A stretch of DNA of 64,000 nucleotides from Aurantiochytrium sp. KH105. Taxonomy: Eukaryota; Sar; Bigyra; Thraustochytrida; Thraustochytriidae. Every line of letters begins with the position of its first letter. The stretch's first letter is position 1. Below are positions 8,816-18,608 of this stretch, in pieces. The stretch is taken from positions 31,229-95,228 of the forward strand of contig BGKB01000207.1 in assembly GCA_003116975.1 (NCBI GenBank). The letters run 5' to 3'. The notes under the pieces are model-generated. The model was given only the letters and a program-made list of their open reading frames with translations, had not been told where the DNA came from and did no database searches. The position numbers and the translations under genes were made by a program.

Positions 8816-9525
8816 ATGGCGGTCTTTCTTCGAAGGCTCGCGGTGCTTGTCGCCTTCTTCCTGGCTGTTCTTGCGGTCTGTGCCCCGTTGGCGAGTGCAG
8901 ACAAGCCCAAGGAGTGCGAGAGTAAGTGCAACAGAGGCAGGCAGACCCTGCTTTTTTCGGGAGAAAGGATGGTGGGTTGAGAGCGGATGGGGAAAAAAGC
9001 TCGTGGCGAAGGAATCATAAAGCGACTTGACAGAGAGTGTACTGACTTGTTCGATGCTGATTGATGATGCTTGCCCTCGCCACAGTTTGCGTGAATCTAT
9101 TGACCAAGGTGGAAGCGCAGGTCAAGGTGAAGAGGACGCAGGCCAAGGCCAACAAGGAAAAGTTTGATGCGCAGAGCGCAATTGAGACCTCCGTGGACCA
9201 GGTCTGCGAAGAGGATGCCAAAACTCAAGCCGAGAAGAAGGTCTGCTACTACCTGACACCCGTCAAGCGCAAGATCTCGCAGCCTATGAGCAACTACATG
9301 CCAGCAGACCGCATCTGCAAAAAGCTCAAGGCCGAGTCTCCCGAACTCTGTCAGGTTCGGGAAGCGGTTAAGATTGACAAGGGCAATACCGACTACACCA
9401 AGCTCCGTGTCAAAGACCTGAAGAAGATTCTGGCGGACCGCGGCGTGCAGTGCTCTGGATGCCTCGAAAAGGAAGAGTTTGTGAAGCGCTGCCTCGAGAC
9501 TGAGGATCTTCACACGGAGCTGTGA
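8816..9525 (+). CDS. MANF/CDNF (ARMET) family ER protein
   Basis: Two exons, 8816-8921 and 9086-9525, joined across a 164-base GT-AG intron (donor GTAAGT, acceptor CGCCACAG), give 181 residues. Splicing restores the CEIC motif at the junction, which supports the model. An N-terminal signal peptide (about 1-28, MAVFLRRLAVLVAFFLAVLA) is followed by the saposin-like domain with its conserved cysteines (CEIC, DQVC, VCYY, RICK, ELC). A C-terminal SAP-like domain (LRVKDLKKILADRG) carries the CSGC pair. The chain ends in HTEL, a KDEL-like ER retention signal. In animals MANF is an ER-stress-induced protein that works with the ER chaperone BiP. A non-animal copy is likely to act in ER proteostasis, not as a growth factor. 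Confidence 0.93.
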
Positions 9526-10221
9526 GCGTGGTTGCATTCTCTTTCCCTTTTTAGCACATTTCCTCCTTTGCTTTCTTTCATAATTTTATAGCGCTTTACC
9601 GCGACGAGGAGAGCGAGGTACGCAAATTCACAAATCAAATCACATCAAGTAATGTAATCATTCTCATGCGCGACGTTCGATGATACTGTGTTTATATCTC
9701 GGCCGGATTGGAATCGCGTGCCCCGCACCGTGGTCGGCGGACGGCGCGTGTGCGCAAGCGCGGGATTCTCTTGTTCCTCGGATCATCAATTTCAAATTAA
9801 AAAGGCACTCCTTCCGTTTTGCAGTTGCCACCTCGCTGGCGTTTTTCACTCACGAGTGAATTCGCCAGGGCAGACGGGGGGGGGGGGTTGCTTTCACGTT
9901 GATGTCAAACCCCCCAATCATGAACACGATCACAATCAATCAAAATGCACTTTTGTTTTGTTTTCCAGATAATACGGGTTTGTCACCTCGCGGACATTCT
10001 CAACATGCGAGAGCATCATCCTTGCGAGCGGATTTGTCAGGCAAACACGGACGAGCAGCTTCGCACATGCGGCGAGCATGCACACGAGACTTGGAGAAGG
10101 AATAAAACGAGAGCGAGGCAGGACTTCTTCTTCCTCTTGTTGTTTTTGGTTTTTCTTTTTTGCGTGATTTGAATGCCCAGCGTCCCGCCACGAGGAAACG
10201 CTGCGCCACGGACCAGCCAAA
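9526..10221. other. Convergent 3' region between MANF and C1D
   Basis: Holds both 3' untranslated regions and a 12-base G homopolymer (9876-9887). Short frames on both strands have no recognisable features. No gene is supported. Confidence 0.5.
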
Positions 10222-10978
10222 TTACCTCTTCTTTTTGGACTTCTTCTTCTTGGTGGAGCTCTTGTTGTTCTTGTTTCCATTGCTCTTCATGTTCTTTGCA
10301 GCGCTGCGTGGGGTCCCAGCCTCCTGCGTGCGTGCAGTGCTCGGCGTGGACGGACGGCTGCTCTGCTGCTCAGAGGGTTCAGGGGTCTTGCGCTTGTTGC
10401 TGCGTGCCTTGGCCGCACTTGGGGTCTCAGGCGCCTTTGCCTCGTCGCCCTTTGTCTCCTCCATGTCCTCGTCACCGTCACCGTTCTTTGCTTCTTGCTG
10501 TTCGCGCAACTTTTGCTCCTGCCTCTTGGCACGCTCTTCCATTTGCATCGTCTTGCCCATGTAGCGCTTGACCCGATCAATCTCGCGGCGCACAGGGTGT
10601 TCCTTTGGCGAAACGCCTTGCGTTTTCAGGTACATGTAAAAGAGCGAATTGAGCGAGTAGCTGTACACAAGGTTGAGCTTGGCATTCTCTGTGGCGCTCA
10701 GGGTGGGCGCCACGTCTTTGCGTGGCTTTTCCACATATGGCGCGACCTGAACGCAGTCAAGAGAAATGAACATATCGTTTTCGAAACATTATTGCGCAGG
10801 CATGGCGATGATAGCGTTTCAGCAATTCGTGTTAGTCTTCGTAGGTCCTCCAAGGCGCCTCAAGCAAAGTCGCGAGTGCATCATGCCGCGAACTCACCTT
10901 TTCCTCAATCCTCGTCAAGGCTTGGTCGAAGCGATCGAGCATGCCCTGAATTTCCGTGGGCAATGAACTGGTCGCCAT
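10222..10978 (-). CDS. C1D / Rrp47-like exosome cofactor (Sas10/C1D family)
   Basis: Exons on the minus strand are 10978-10898 and 10746-10222, with a 151-base intron (donor GTGAGT, acceptor TTCAG), giving 201 residues. Exon 1 encodes MATSSLPTEIQGMLDRFDQA, and exon 2 begins VAPYVEKPRKD. The spliced product matches the C1D/Rrp47 domain: AKLNLVYSYSLNSLFYMYLKTQG, then HPVRREIDRVKRYMGK. Homologues bind Rrp6 and help the nuclear exosome process rRNA and snoRNA precursors. The tail (about 100-201) is low complexity and ends in a run of lysines and arginines, fitting nuclear localisation and RNA binding. The family match is strong; the function here is inferred from it. Confidence 0.9.
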
Positions 10979-11737
10979 TGTCAATCCTTTCGACTTCTGC
11001 GGCTACAAGTCGAGCTCGCTAGCTTGGTGTAGAGTTCCTCTCGGCAGACTTCTCTCACTCTTGCTCTGTACTTGTTGCAGAGACAATGAGCAGGTTGAAG
11101 CCAGGCAGCCAGCCGCCTGAGGCCGCCAGGCAGCTAGCCTGCCGAAGGCGCGAGTAAATAGGCTTCTTTGGAGAGTGCCGCCCCGCTCGCTCGCGGCGAC
11201 AAGTCGCCCAAGTCTGCTGCGCACGGGCAAGCCCGGCCGACCTGCGCGACCCAAGTCCACACGTCGCTGGGTCCACCAGCGAGTCTTTGCGCGCGGCGCG
11301 GCCAGCCAAGCCGAAGCGGCCTAATTCTCGTTTTATAAGTGAAAAAAAAAAGGCTCAAGCAGCAGGCCGGGACGATGTTAAAGTGTCCCCGGCTGCACTT
11401 TGGTTGATTCACTGTCAGGAGGGGAGGTGTAAGCATTGATGGTCAGAAAGAAAAATTGATGATGATGATGTGCGATGATGATGATTCTTGGGTTACCGTA
11501 TCGCTCGTATTTGGGTTAAAAAAAAAAAAGGAGAGATAAAAGCGAAAACCTCAACGAGGAAGAAGTCCGACCAGCTTGTCATTGTAAATCGCCCCTTTTG
11601 TTTGCAACATGATAAAAAGGAAAGAAGAAGCGAAGAAGTCACGTAATACAAAGTCAAGAAGCATGAACCAGTAAGATGATTACGTTTCGCGAAAAAATAC
11701 CGAGAAAGAGGGGGAACGACGTGATCTCCTCGTCGTC
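10979..11737. other. Spacer upstream of C1D
   Basis: Lies between the C1D start and the 3' end of the deaminase gene, both minus strand. It should contain the C1D promoter. The 11440-11740 part is AT-richer with A-runs and GAT repeats (about 11456-11483). No gene is supported. Confidence 0.45.
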
Positions 11738-12999
11738 TCATACATTCGTGGACGATGCGCTCTTGAGCTCGCGATCCGTCTGCTGAAGGCCCTTAAAGTA
11801 CTTGACGGTCTTGACACGAAGCTCCATCGTGGCGTCCTCGTCGCAGACAATGCAGGCGCATGGATGCTGCTGGATAGCGCTCACGGTCCACATGTGACTG
11901 ATGCCCTCTTCAATGCACTTGGCAAGCGCAATGGACTTGGAAATGCCCAAAATGATAATGAGAACCTCGCGCGCAGCCATGACTGTACCGACACCCACCG
12001 TGAGAGCCATGCGCGGAACCTTTTCCAGATCGCCTCCAAAGAAGCGTGAGTTCGCCACGATGGTGTCGTACGCCAGCGTCTTGATGCGAGTCTTGGAGGC
12101 CAATGAGCTTCCAGGTTCATTGAACGCAATGTGGCCATCCGGGCCAATGCCGCCAAGGAAGAGCTCAATGCCGCCAAAAGACTCGATTTTCGCCTCGTAG
12201 TCTTCGCATTCCTTGGCGAGGTCCTTGGCGTTTCCATCGAGCAGATGCACATTCTCGCGTCTGAAAACCAACAAAAAATGATAGCGATTGGCAAGAACGT
12301 GTGAGCTTTCGTGCATGCAAGAAAGAGAGAGAGAGACAGAGCGAGAGACAGAAAGAGAGAGAGCTCTCGCGCCATGTGAGTTGTGCAAGGCGTGACTTAC
12401 TTGATGTCGATCTTGGAAAATAGATGCTTCCACATGAACGAGTGATAGCTCTCAGGATGATCTTCGGGGATGCCGACATACTCATCCATGTTGAAGGTCA
12501 CTACATTGGCAAAGCTGAGCTTTCCTGCTTCATGGAACTCCACCAGCTTTTTGTACGTCCCAAGAGGAGAGGATCCAGTCGGCAGTCCTGTCGCATGTCA
12601 ACGTTTGCTTTGTTAGTCTGAGATAAATTCCAGTCCACCTCGCCTCATCGCTGCAAAAGAGAGAGAGGGAAGAGATAAAGTCGGGCTTCTTGCAAGACTC
12701 GTCCGCGCGTTGTCTCGCCTTGCCTTGCCATGCTTTGCCTCGCCTTACCTTGCCGCACATGCAGCGAGGAGTTCTCGGCCCGAGGGTCTCGGCGTCACGG
12801 GTCCCAGCCAATCGAGACGCCCATCCATCTGCACGTTCGGCCAACTCGCCAGCCCAGCCAAGTCCAGCCCAGCTCGGACGAACGTACCCAGCACAAAAGG
12901 GCGCTCTGCCGTGGGCGCAAAGTCGGTGATGCGCTTGAGCACGTAGCCAGCGACCCAGGCTGCCACGCCATCGGAGTCGTCTTCGATGATGAGCCGCAT
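11738..12999 (-). CDS. nagB: Glucosamine-6-phosphate deaminase
   Basis: Three minus-strand exons, 12999-12888, 12587-12401 and 12260-11738, encode 273 residues. Introns are 300 and 140 bases with donors GTACGT and GTAAGT. Each junction restores a conserved family block: RPFVLG joined to [18 protein letters not shown], and SKIDIK joined to [11 protein letters not shown]. Other family motifs are [23 protein letters not shown] (catalytic Asp), [18 protein letters not shown] (Asp/His/Glu of the active site), [22 protein letters not shown] and [12 protein letters not shown]. The enzyme converts glucosamine-6-phosphate to fructose-6-phosphate plus ammonia in amino-sugar breakdown. Length matches the family (about 266-289). 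GNPDA is the animal name for the same enzyme. Intron 2 holds a long GA/CT microsatellite. Confidence 0.95.
12326..12362. repeat. GA-rich microsatellite inside deaminase intron 2
   Basis: A run of GAGA units with occasional C. On the gene's own (minus) strand it is a pyrimidine tract, about 65-100 bases before the acceptor. Confidence 0.85.
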
Positions 13000-13169
13000 C
13001 TTTCCTGTATTCTTGCTTTGGTCACCACTTGGTCACACCACGGTCAATAGATCGCAATAGAAGATTGATTCGATTCGATGACGAGGAAGAGGATGATGAT
13101 GACAAAACAAATCCGGGAAAACTAAAGAAAAGAAAAAAGCATAGGGCACGGTGGCTACATACAAGATGA

Positions 13170-14504
13170 TTACCTTTCAAACCACTCGAAAAATTCACAG
13201 GTCTGCGTGCTATTGGGGTTGCACTTGAAGAAATAACGCGAAGCTTTGACAGAGTACTTTAACGCGGCGGAACGGCCGCACGTGCACTTGGGTGCCTGTG
13301 AGGCAATCATGGGTCTTCGCATGCGAAACGTAAGACTGATTCGGGCAAGTTGGGTGAGCGGATGCGCCCCAATCGATTCGTGACTCTGCGTTGGAACACC
13401 ATGCTTCCACGACTCCTGCGCGCCAGGCCACATGATGATGGCATGGTTGTGAGGGACCCTAGCCGTGTAGACCTCTGAAATCTGCTTTGTATCGCTTTCG
13501 ATCTTGTGCCACCGAAAATAGCGCGTACTTCCGAGCGAAAGTGCCGCGACGATGGCACGGGGTCCCAAGGTTGTTAAATAATCGCTATGAAAGGCAATTC
13601 CATCTGTGCCGTCTCGGTAATAGTTACAAAGCGCAAATGAAGGTTTCCATGCTGCTACATAGGCATCATCACCTTTGTGCGAGCGTGCGAGGCCCCTTTC
13701 ACAGCGAGCCGCAAAGCGTTCCCGCACGAGATTTTGCATAGCCTCGGAGGACTCCTCAAGGCGCCGAAGCGTTGACTCAGGCGTGACGTGTGTTGGGTCC
13801 GCGTCTTTGTTGGCATCTTCATCGACGGCATCGCGACGTTCGCGCTCGCGCGTGACTGTGCCCTTGTCAAAGCGGTATGTAGCGCTCAGTCGGTTGGTTC
13901 CTCCTGTATTGTTAAAGACTGTCCACACGGAGGGTTTCCACGAGGCTTTCGCCTCGCGCATGAGCATTTTCGCGAGATCGGCTGCGAGGTCTGCTGCAAC
14001 AGCACCAGGTACAATCTCAAAGGGGCAAGCGAGGCGCTCAAGGTCCTGATTGGTGAGGGCGCGCTCCTCACGAGACCCTTTGGCACGAACAGTGATAAGT
14101 TCGGGTCCCCTTGCGCGATGAAATTGACCAAGAAATGCAACCTGGCTTGCGTTTTCTGCGGCACCACACTTGCTTTGCGAGTCTTGCTCGCTTCGTGCGA
14201 GACAGTGGCGAGCGAGGTGTTCGTCTACTTTGAGCAGCGGCATACTCACTCCGCAAGCTGGACAAGCGACGCGTCTTTGTGCGTGAGAGCGCTCGTCATC
14301 CACAAATGCATCTGGGGATGGTCGATCCTCGCGTTGGCGTTTTCTCCAAAAGCTATGCAATGAAGCCTTGTCTTTGCCGTTCCCTTTGCCTTTGCCTTTC
14401 GAGTTATCAGCACTGATGCGTTTGATGGAGGAGGTGGAGGAAGAGGATGATAACGATGACGAGGAGGTAGTAGAGGAGGCGAGTGAGTTTTTGTTTAGGT
14501 TCAT
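13170..14504 (-). CDS. AlkB-family dioxygenase with UBZ-like and GRF zinc fingers
   Basis: A 444-residue protein from ATG 14504. Order: a Ser-rich N-terminus; a KASLHSFWRK segment (about 46-55) resembling a PCNA-interaction motif; a Rad18/UBZ4-like finger at 81-101 (CPACGVSMPLL...HLARHC); the 2-oxoglutarate/Fe(II) dioxygenase core (about 160-400); and a C-terminal GRF zinc finger at 407-443 (CTCGRSAALKY...FFKC...CEFFEWF). Iron ligands are His306 and Asp308 (AFHSDYL) and His368 (WKHGVP). RISLTFRMRR at 388-397 supplies the 2-oxoglutarate arginine. AlkB enzymes of the ALKBH2/3 type remove alkyl groups from DNA or RNA. The added ubiquitin-binding and nucleic-acid-binding fingers suggest recruitment to stalled forks; this role is inference. 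A minus-strand, intronless gene. Confidence 0.9.
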   Translation of the reverse strand: MNLNKNSLASSTTSSSSLSSSSSTSSIKRISADNSKGKGKGNGKDKASLHSFWRKRQREDRPSPDAFVDDERSHAQRRVACPACGVSMPLLKVDEHLARHCLARSEQDSQSKCGAAENASQVAFLGQFHRARGPELITVRAKGSREERALTNQDLERLACPFEIVPGAVAADLAADLAKMLMREAKASWKPSVWTVFNNTGGTNRLSATYRFDKGTVTRERERRDAVDEDANKDADPTHVTPESTLRRLEESSEAMQNLVRERFAARCERGLARSHKGDDAYVAAWKPSFALCNYYRDGTDGIAFHSDYLTTLGPRAIVAALSLGSTRYFRWHKIESDTKQISEVYTARVPHNHAIIMWPGAQESWKHGVPTQSHESIGAHPLTQLARISLTFRMRRPMIASQAPKCTCGRSAALKYSVKASRYFFKCNPNSTQTCEFFEWFER

Positions 14505-15098
14505 GGTCGATGGTTTGTCACGCGAGCACCTCGGGCCCTTTCTTTCTTCAGACCTTTGATGACAATTCAGGCCTCTTTGCTCGAGTCACCGGCCCGGCCT
14601 GCCGATGTACTGCAGGGCAGGGTCACACGGCCAACCTATGGCAAGGCTTCCACGCGCGATTGTTGCATCACTCATTCACTCTCCCTCCCTGTCTCCCTCC
14701 TTCCTTTCACCACTGGCATCATCTTTTGGGCTACCCAGTCGACGGCGAACCCTGGAGCCAACGGATCATTTCAAGAAAAACAAGAACTAGACTTTTCGCT
14801 TGCTCGCTTGCTTGCTCGCTGCCCGGCACGAACGTTGGTCGATCTCAGAATTTCTTTAGACCACAAACGCGCGCGCGTGGCGTCGCTCGCGATCTTTTGC
14901 TTTTGCTTTTGCCTTTGAGACGAGTTGAACTGAGCTGAGCTGAGCTGAGCTGGCGTTGAGCTGGTGTTGATCGTCTCGTTTTCTTGGTTCATTCGAAGAA
15001 AACGTGAATAGCCACGGGAGTTCTTGGTTGATTCTCTTATTTGCGTGAGCAAGGGGACGTGCTTTGGTCAAACCTTGACGTTGCGCTCACCAACCAGC
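14505..15098. promoter_or_regulatory. Divergent promoter region, AlkB / orphan
   Basis: Both flanking genes read outwards from here. It includes a TTGC/TCGC tract (about 14797-14820) and a GAGCT pentamer run (14927-14951). No core promoter motif is clear. Confidence 0.4.
14927..14951. repeat. GAGCT pentanucleotide repeat
   Basis: Five tandem GAGCT-like units upstream of the plus-strand orphan. Confidence 0.85.
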
Positions 15099-16103
15099 AT
15101 GAAGTCTCTGCTCAAGCGACGCGGCAAGAATGAGGACGCCAACCGACTCGCCAAGTACGCCACGGAGAAAGGAGATGAGAGCAATAGCTTTGCTGCTCTC
15201 TCGGATCGTCTTATGCAAGACCTACGCAGCAAGATTACCGAAATCTCCTCGGAGGAGGTATACTCGGAGTCATGGATCCAGCTGACGCAGGTAGTAGATC
15301 GTATCGCCGTGGTTGTTCGGACCGAGAGTGGTTTGAGTGAGCTAAGCGCCGATGATGAAGGCACACGTGAAGAAAAGGGCGCTGGTGATGGCGAAGGCAA
15401 GGAGACAACGCTCTGGGACGGTGACGAAGCTGCCATTCGCTTCTTGCTCGAGCATGGTAAGACCAATGTCATGCTCCGAATGCTTGAGACTTTCAAGAGT
15501 GCCCAGCGCGATGCCCTTCAAAGTGACTGTCACCCGGTTACGATCGAACCACGCCTCCAAGATGCCTCGCGACGATTTGAGAGTGGTCTCTGCACGATTT
15601 TGCACCATGCGCTTGCGCATGCAGAAGTTGCAGAGACGATTGATTTGAAAGTGCTACTTGGGACGATTCGCGACGCCTTTTACTTTGCTGTAAGTAGGCC
15701 CGAGCTCGTTGCCGACACCGAAGTCTCTCTTGAAGGGGCGGGATTTACGCTGCTTGCGGCCGTTGTGGGCCACTTTGAGCGCAACGACGACGAGCACCGC
15801 GTCATGCCCATCATTCTCGAGCTGGAGGTGCTGGCCCTTACCATTCGGCACTTGCGTGTCAATGCAGATCGCCTTTCCTCAGCGGATCGCGCCATGGCGC
15901 TTGTCGCCATCTCTCTCATGGTGGGTGTCGAGGATTTCGGCATTCATGAGGACAAATACCTTCCCACGTCGGGAGATCTCGAAGGATTCTTGGAACTTCA
16001 GTCTATTGTTGACGAGGTCCTTGAAGAAAGTCCAGATCTGCGACGGTCGCTTCGTGCTCTCACGGATGAAGTTGCGCGCAAGACTCGGGCGGTAAAAAAG
16101 TGA
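15099..16103 (+). CDS. Hypothetical alpha-helical protein
   Basis: A 334-residue reading from ATG 15099 (MKSLLKRRGKNEDAN). The frame extends upstream to an ATG at 15024, but those 25 residues look untranslated. I do not recognise the family. The protein is soluble, almost entirely helical by composition, with an acidic Gly/Glu-rich insert near residues 85-105. Paired-helix segments (AAIRFLLEHGKTNVMLRML, VMPIILELEVLALTIRHLR) are reminiscent of armadillo/HEAT solenoids, and the tail is basic (VARKTRAVKK). No catalytic motif, signal peptide or membrane segment is seen. Coding status is well supported by its length and non-repetitive composition. The function is unknown. Confidence 0.75.
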   Translation: MKSLLKRRGKNEDANRLAKYATEKGDESNSFAALSDRLMQDLRSKITEISSEEVYSESWIQLTQVVDRIAVVVRTESGLSELSADDEGTREEKGAGDGEGKETTLWDGDEAAIRFLLEHGKTNVMLRMLETFKSAQRDALQSDCHPVTIEPRLQDASRRFESGLCTILHHALAHAEVAETIDLKVLLGTIRDAFYFAVSRPELVADTEVSLEGAGFTLLAAVVGHFERNDDEHRVMPIILELEVLALTIRHLRVNADRLSSADRAMALVAISLMVGVEDFGIHEDKYLPTSGDLEGFLELQSIVDEVLEESPDLRRSLRALTDEVARKTRAVKK

Positions 16104-17768
16104 AAAATCGTGCAAGGCAGAAGTCAGCAGTAGCAAGGGTACAGATCGATCTCCTAAAAACTCAGAAAAGTCCTATTCTTATTCTTTCATTACTGACCTG
16201 GTCTAGCCGCCCGGAACGCAGGCCCGATCCGCTGCGGTCCACTATGGAAACCCTCAACGTAACGTAACTTAATCACTGGTGGCTGACTGTCTGACTGACC
16301 AACTCACAGACAATCGCAGGTTCTGCCAACAACAACAGCAGCAGCAGTATGACACATTCTTCAAGCATTCTACTTTTATACTACTAAAAAGGAAGCACAC
16401 AGCCATCCAGTCCTGCAGTCCCCTCCTGCCGGCAACGCGTGTGACCACGCTTTGTATTTCGCCCCGCTATGCTTATGTTAACATCTGAGGCCGCTAGACT
16501 CGCCGCTCTCAACGGCACAACGGACGAGACGAGCTTTTTTCCAGCTTTTTTTTTTCGCTTCGAAGAATTTTCCCCGCCTCCCGCAGCAGCGCTTCTCGTC
16601 CATTCTCTCCTGCTTCGACACGACCCCAGGCCTCAAAACCGTCTGTGCTCTTGCGTGATTTGGACGATTTGTGCTCGCGGAAAGCCCACGTGGGTCGAGG
16701 AGGAGGCGTCGTCGACGCTCGCGTGGCGTCCACGCGTGCATTTCTCTGTAGCTTCCAGAGCGCCGAATGCTCAGACGGGACCGGGGAATTTGGGGGCGCC
16801 AGAGTTTCGCCGGCGAGGCGCAGAGTCTCATCGAGGCGCGTCTCGGCGAGGCGCCCGAGAGCAGACGAAGAAACAAACAAGCCAAGGTGGCGACGCAAGG
16901 CGCCAGGCCCGGGCCGCAGACTTCGTCCGGCCGTGCTGACCCCGCCTGCCGTCTGCGAGCTCGCGCACGGCCGTCTCTGCCGGCCTCGCTCGCTCCCTCG
17001 CTCGCCGCCAGCCTCCGTCGCGAGAGAGGACAGCCACAAAGTTTGCGCCATTGTTGCTTCTCGCTTGCTGTTCGGCGTGTCGCTGCAGCGTCCGCTTCGG
17101 CAGGCGAGCGGGCAGCGGGCCAGTTTCCCAACCCAGCCAAAGACGCCCCGCGGCGCGATCTCCTGCTCCGGGACGCTCGCCTCTCGCAGGCGCTCGCTGC
17201 CCGAGACGCTCGAGCCGGCAGCAACGGCGCGGCGCCGCCGTCTCGGCCGCCATCCACAACCATCCATCCATCCGGCCCTCCATCCAGCAAGCAACCTTCA
17301 GCCCTCCCGACCCTCCATCCTCTTGCGGCCTCGCGACGCCGCCCAGCGCGACCGGCAGCCCCTGCGCGCCTGCCCGCGGGTCGACGACGGCGCGGACGAG
17401 GAAAAGTCCTCGGGCCTCGACGAGACGCGGCGTAACGTGACACAACCGTGCGCGATCTCAGGGCGGTCGATCTCGCGCGGGCGGCCAGAGGAGAGCTCTG
17501 CCGTGCCGTCTCGTGTCGTGTCGTGTCGTGTCGTCTCGTGCCGTGCCGTGCCGTGCCGAGCTGGCCGAGCGAGACGCGCTCGACAGCAGCAGCAGCGGGA
17601 AGCTGCAGCGAGAGCAGCTTGCAGAAGCTGCCTGGGCAGGAAGCGCTGGGCCTTCACAGGTGTTGAACAAACGAGGCTCTGGCGTGAACGAGCAGAGCGC
17701 GAATTACCTGCGACGACAAACTGACAAGCACCTACGTACGCGCGAACGTACGCACGAGTAAGGTGAAG
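16104..17768. other. Long GC-rich spacer without a supported gene
   Basis: Between two plus-strand genes. From 16500 to 17760 the sequence is very GC-rich, and frames on both strands are open at once, translating to Arg/Ala/Ser-rich peptides. This is the behaviour of stop-poor composition, not of coding sequence. A GTGTC/GTGCC pentamer run occupies 17509-17563. The part nearest 17769 should be the promoter and 5' leader of the next gene. Confidence 0.5.
17509..17563. repeat. GTGTC / GTGCC pentanucleotide repeat
   Basis: About ten degenerate GTGTC, GTCTC and GTGCC units in tandem. Confidence 0.85.
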
Positions 17769-18248
17769 ATGGACATTCTCGCCTGCGTGGGCGGACGTGA
17801 TAAGTGCCTTGGCGCGAGCGAAGTAAGACCCGTAGTCGTCAAGCCCATTTTAGATGGGTGCGCCTCCGGACCCGGCGAGTCAACGTCCGACGCGCCACAG
17901 CACCGTGTCAAAACGATTGCAGCCACGGACGTGATGCAGCACTTTGTCCGCAAGAAAAGGTGCTGCAACCATTGTAAAACACCTTTGGAAGCAGACATGG
18001 ATGTGCTCAAGGTTGCCAAGGTGGGATCGGCTTACTTTTGCTTTTGCGACGAAGACTGCTGGCTCAACTGGTTGCCGGCATTCGCAGGGAAACGGCATGC
18101 CTCTTCGCAGGGAGAAGAGGAGCCCGGAACCTCCCGGCAAGAGTCACGCGAGCGGTCGCAGTCCACCTCGACTGTGCGCTCGGCAGCAGTTCCCGTTTAT
18201 CTATCCAAGTCGCACTCATATCGTGCGCCTCGCATCCACCTCCTGTAG
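17769..18248 (+). CDS. Small protein with FCS-like zinc finger
   Basis: A 159-residue protein from ATG 17769. A single treble-clef-like cysteine pattern spans about 56-101: CNHC at 66-69, then, 23 residues on, CDEDCW at 93-98. This gives C-x2-C...C-x3-C, with a hydrophobic VGSAYFCF strand before the second pair. The spacing resembles FCS-like/MYM-type fingers, usually protein-interaction modules. The flanks are disordered, and the C-terminal third is Ser/Arg-rich. The family call is tentative. The first exon could lie further upstream, because the frame is open back to 17688. Confidence 0.6.
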   Translation: MDILACVGGRDKCLGASEVRPVVVKPILDGCASGPGESTSDAPQHRVKTIAATDVMQHFVRKKRCCNHCKTPLEADMDVLKVAKVGSAYFCFCDEDCWLNWLPAFAGKRHASSQGEEEPGTSRQESRERSQSTSTVRSAAVPVYLSKSHSYRAPRIHLL

Positions 18249-18608
18249 TGAAATGGGCCCAGATGAGAGATAGAGACCCGCATGCGTGCAAGCTAGCGCT
18301 TGGTGTATGTACACATTGTAGACAATCTGATAGCCAACGTTTTCAAACGATAAACTCAAGTATAGATGCTCAATTGCTATACCTTCTCGAATGATAGGCC
18401 TGAACGTGAACAGGTAAGAAAACACCAAGAAAAAGTACGTGGGCCATGTTTGAGAAGAAAAAAAAAGAAGAAGAAAAGGAAAGAAACGAAACGTTGTCGA
18501 TACATGGGTGGAAGAAAAAGAGAAGAGAAGCAATGAACGGCTTCGCCATGCTATAAAACCCAAGAGAAACGGAAAAGCCCGACCGCATGTCAAAATAATA
18601 AAACACGC
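18249..18608. other. Convergent 3' region
   Basis: Lies between the FCS-finger gene and the RanBP2-finger gene. AT-richer than its surroundings, with A-rich runs (18455-18490), consistent with 3' untranslated regions. No gene is supported. Confidence 0.5.

Noticed and set aside
16478-17724. Several frames of 200-360 codons on both strands
   Set aside because: All are Arg/Ala/Ser-rich, overlap each other in several frames and show no domain. They reflect GC-rich stop-poor sequence.
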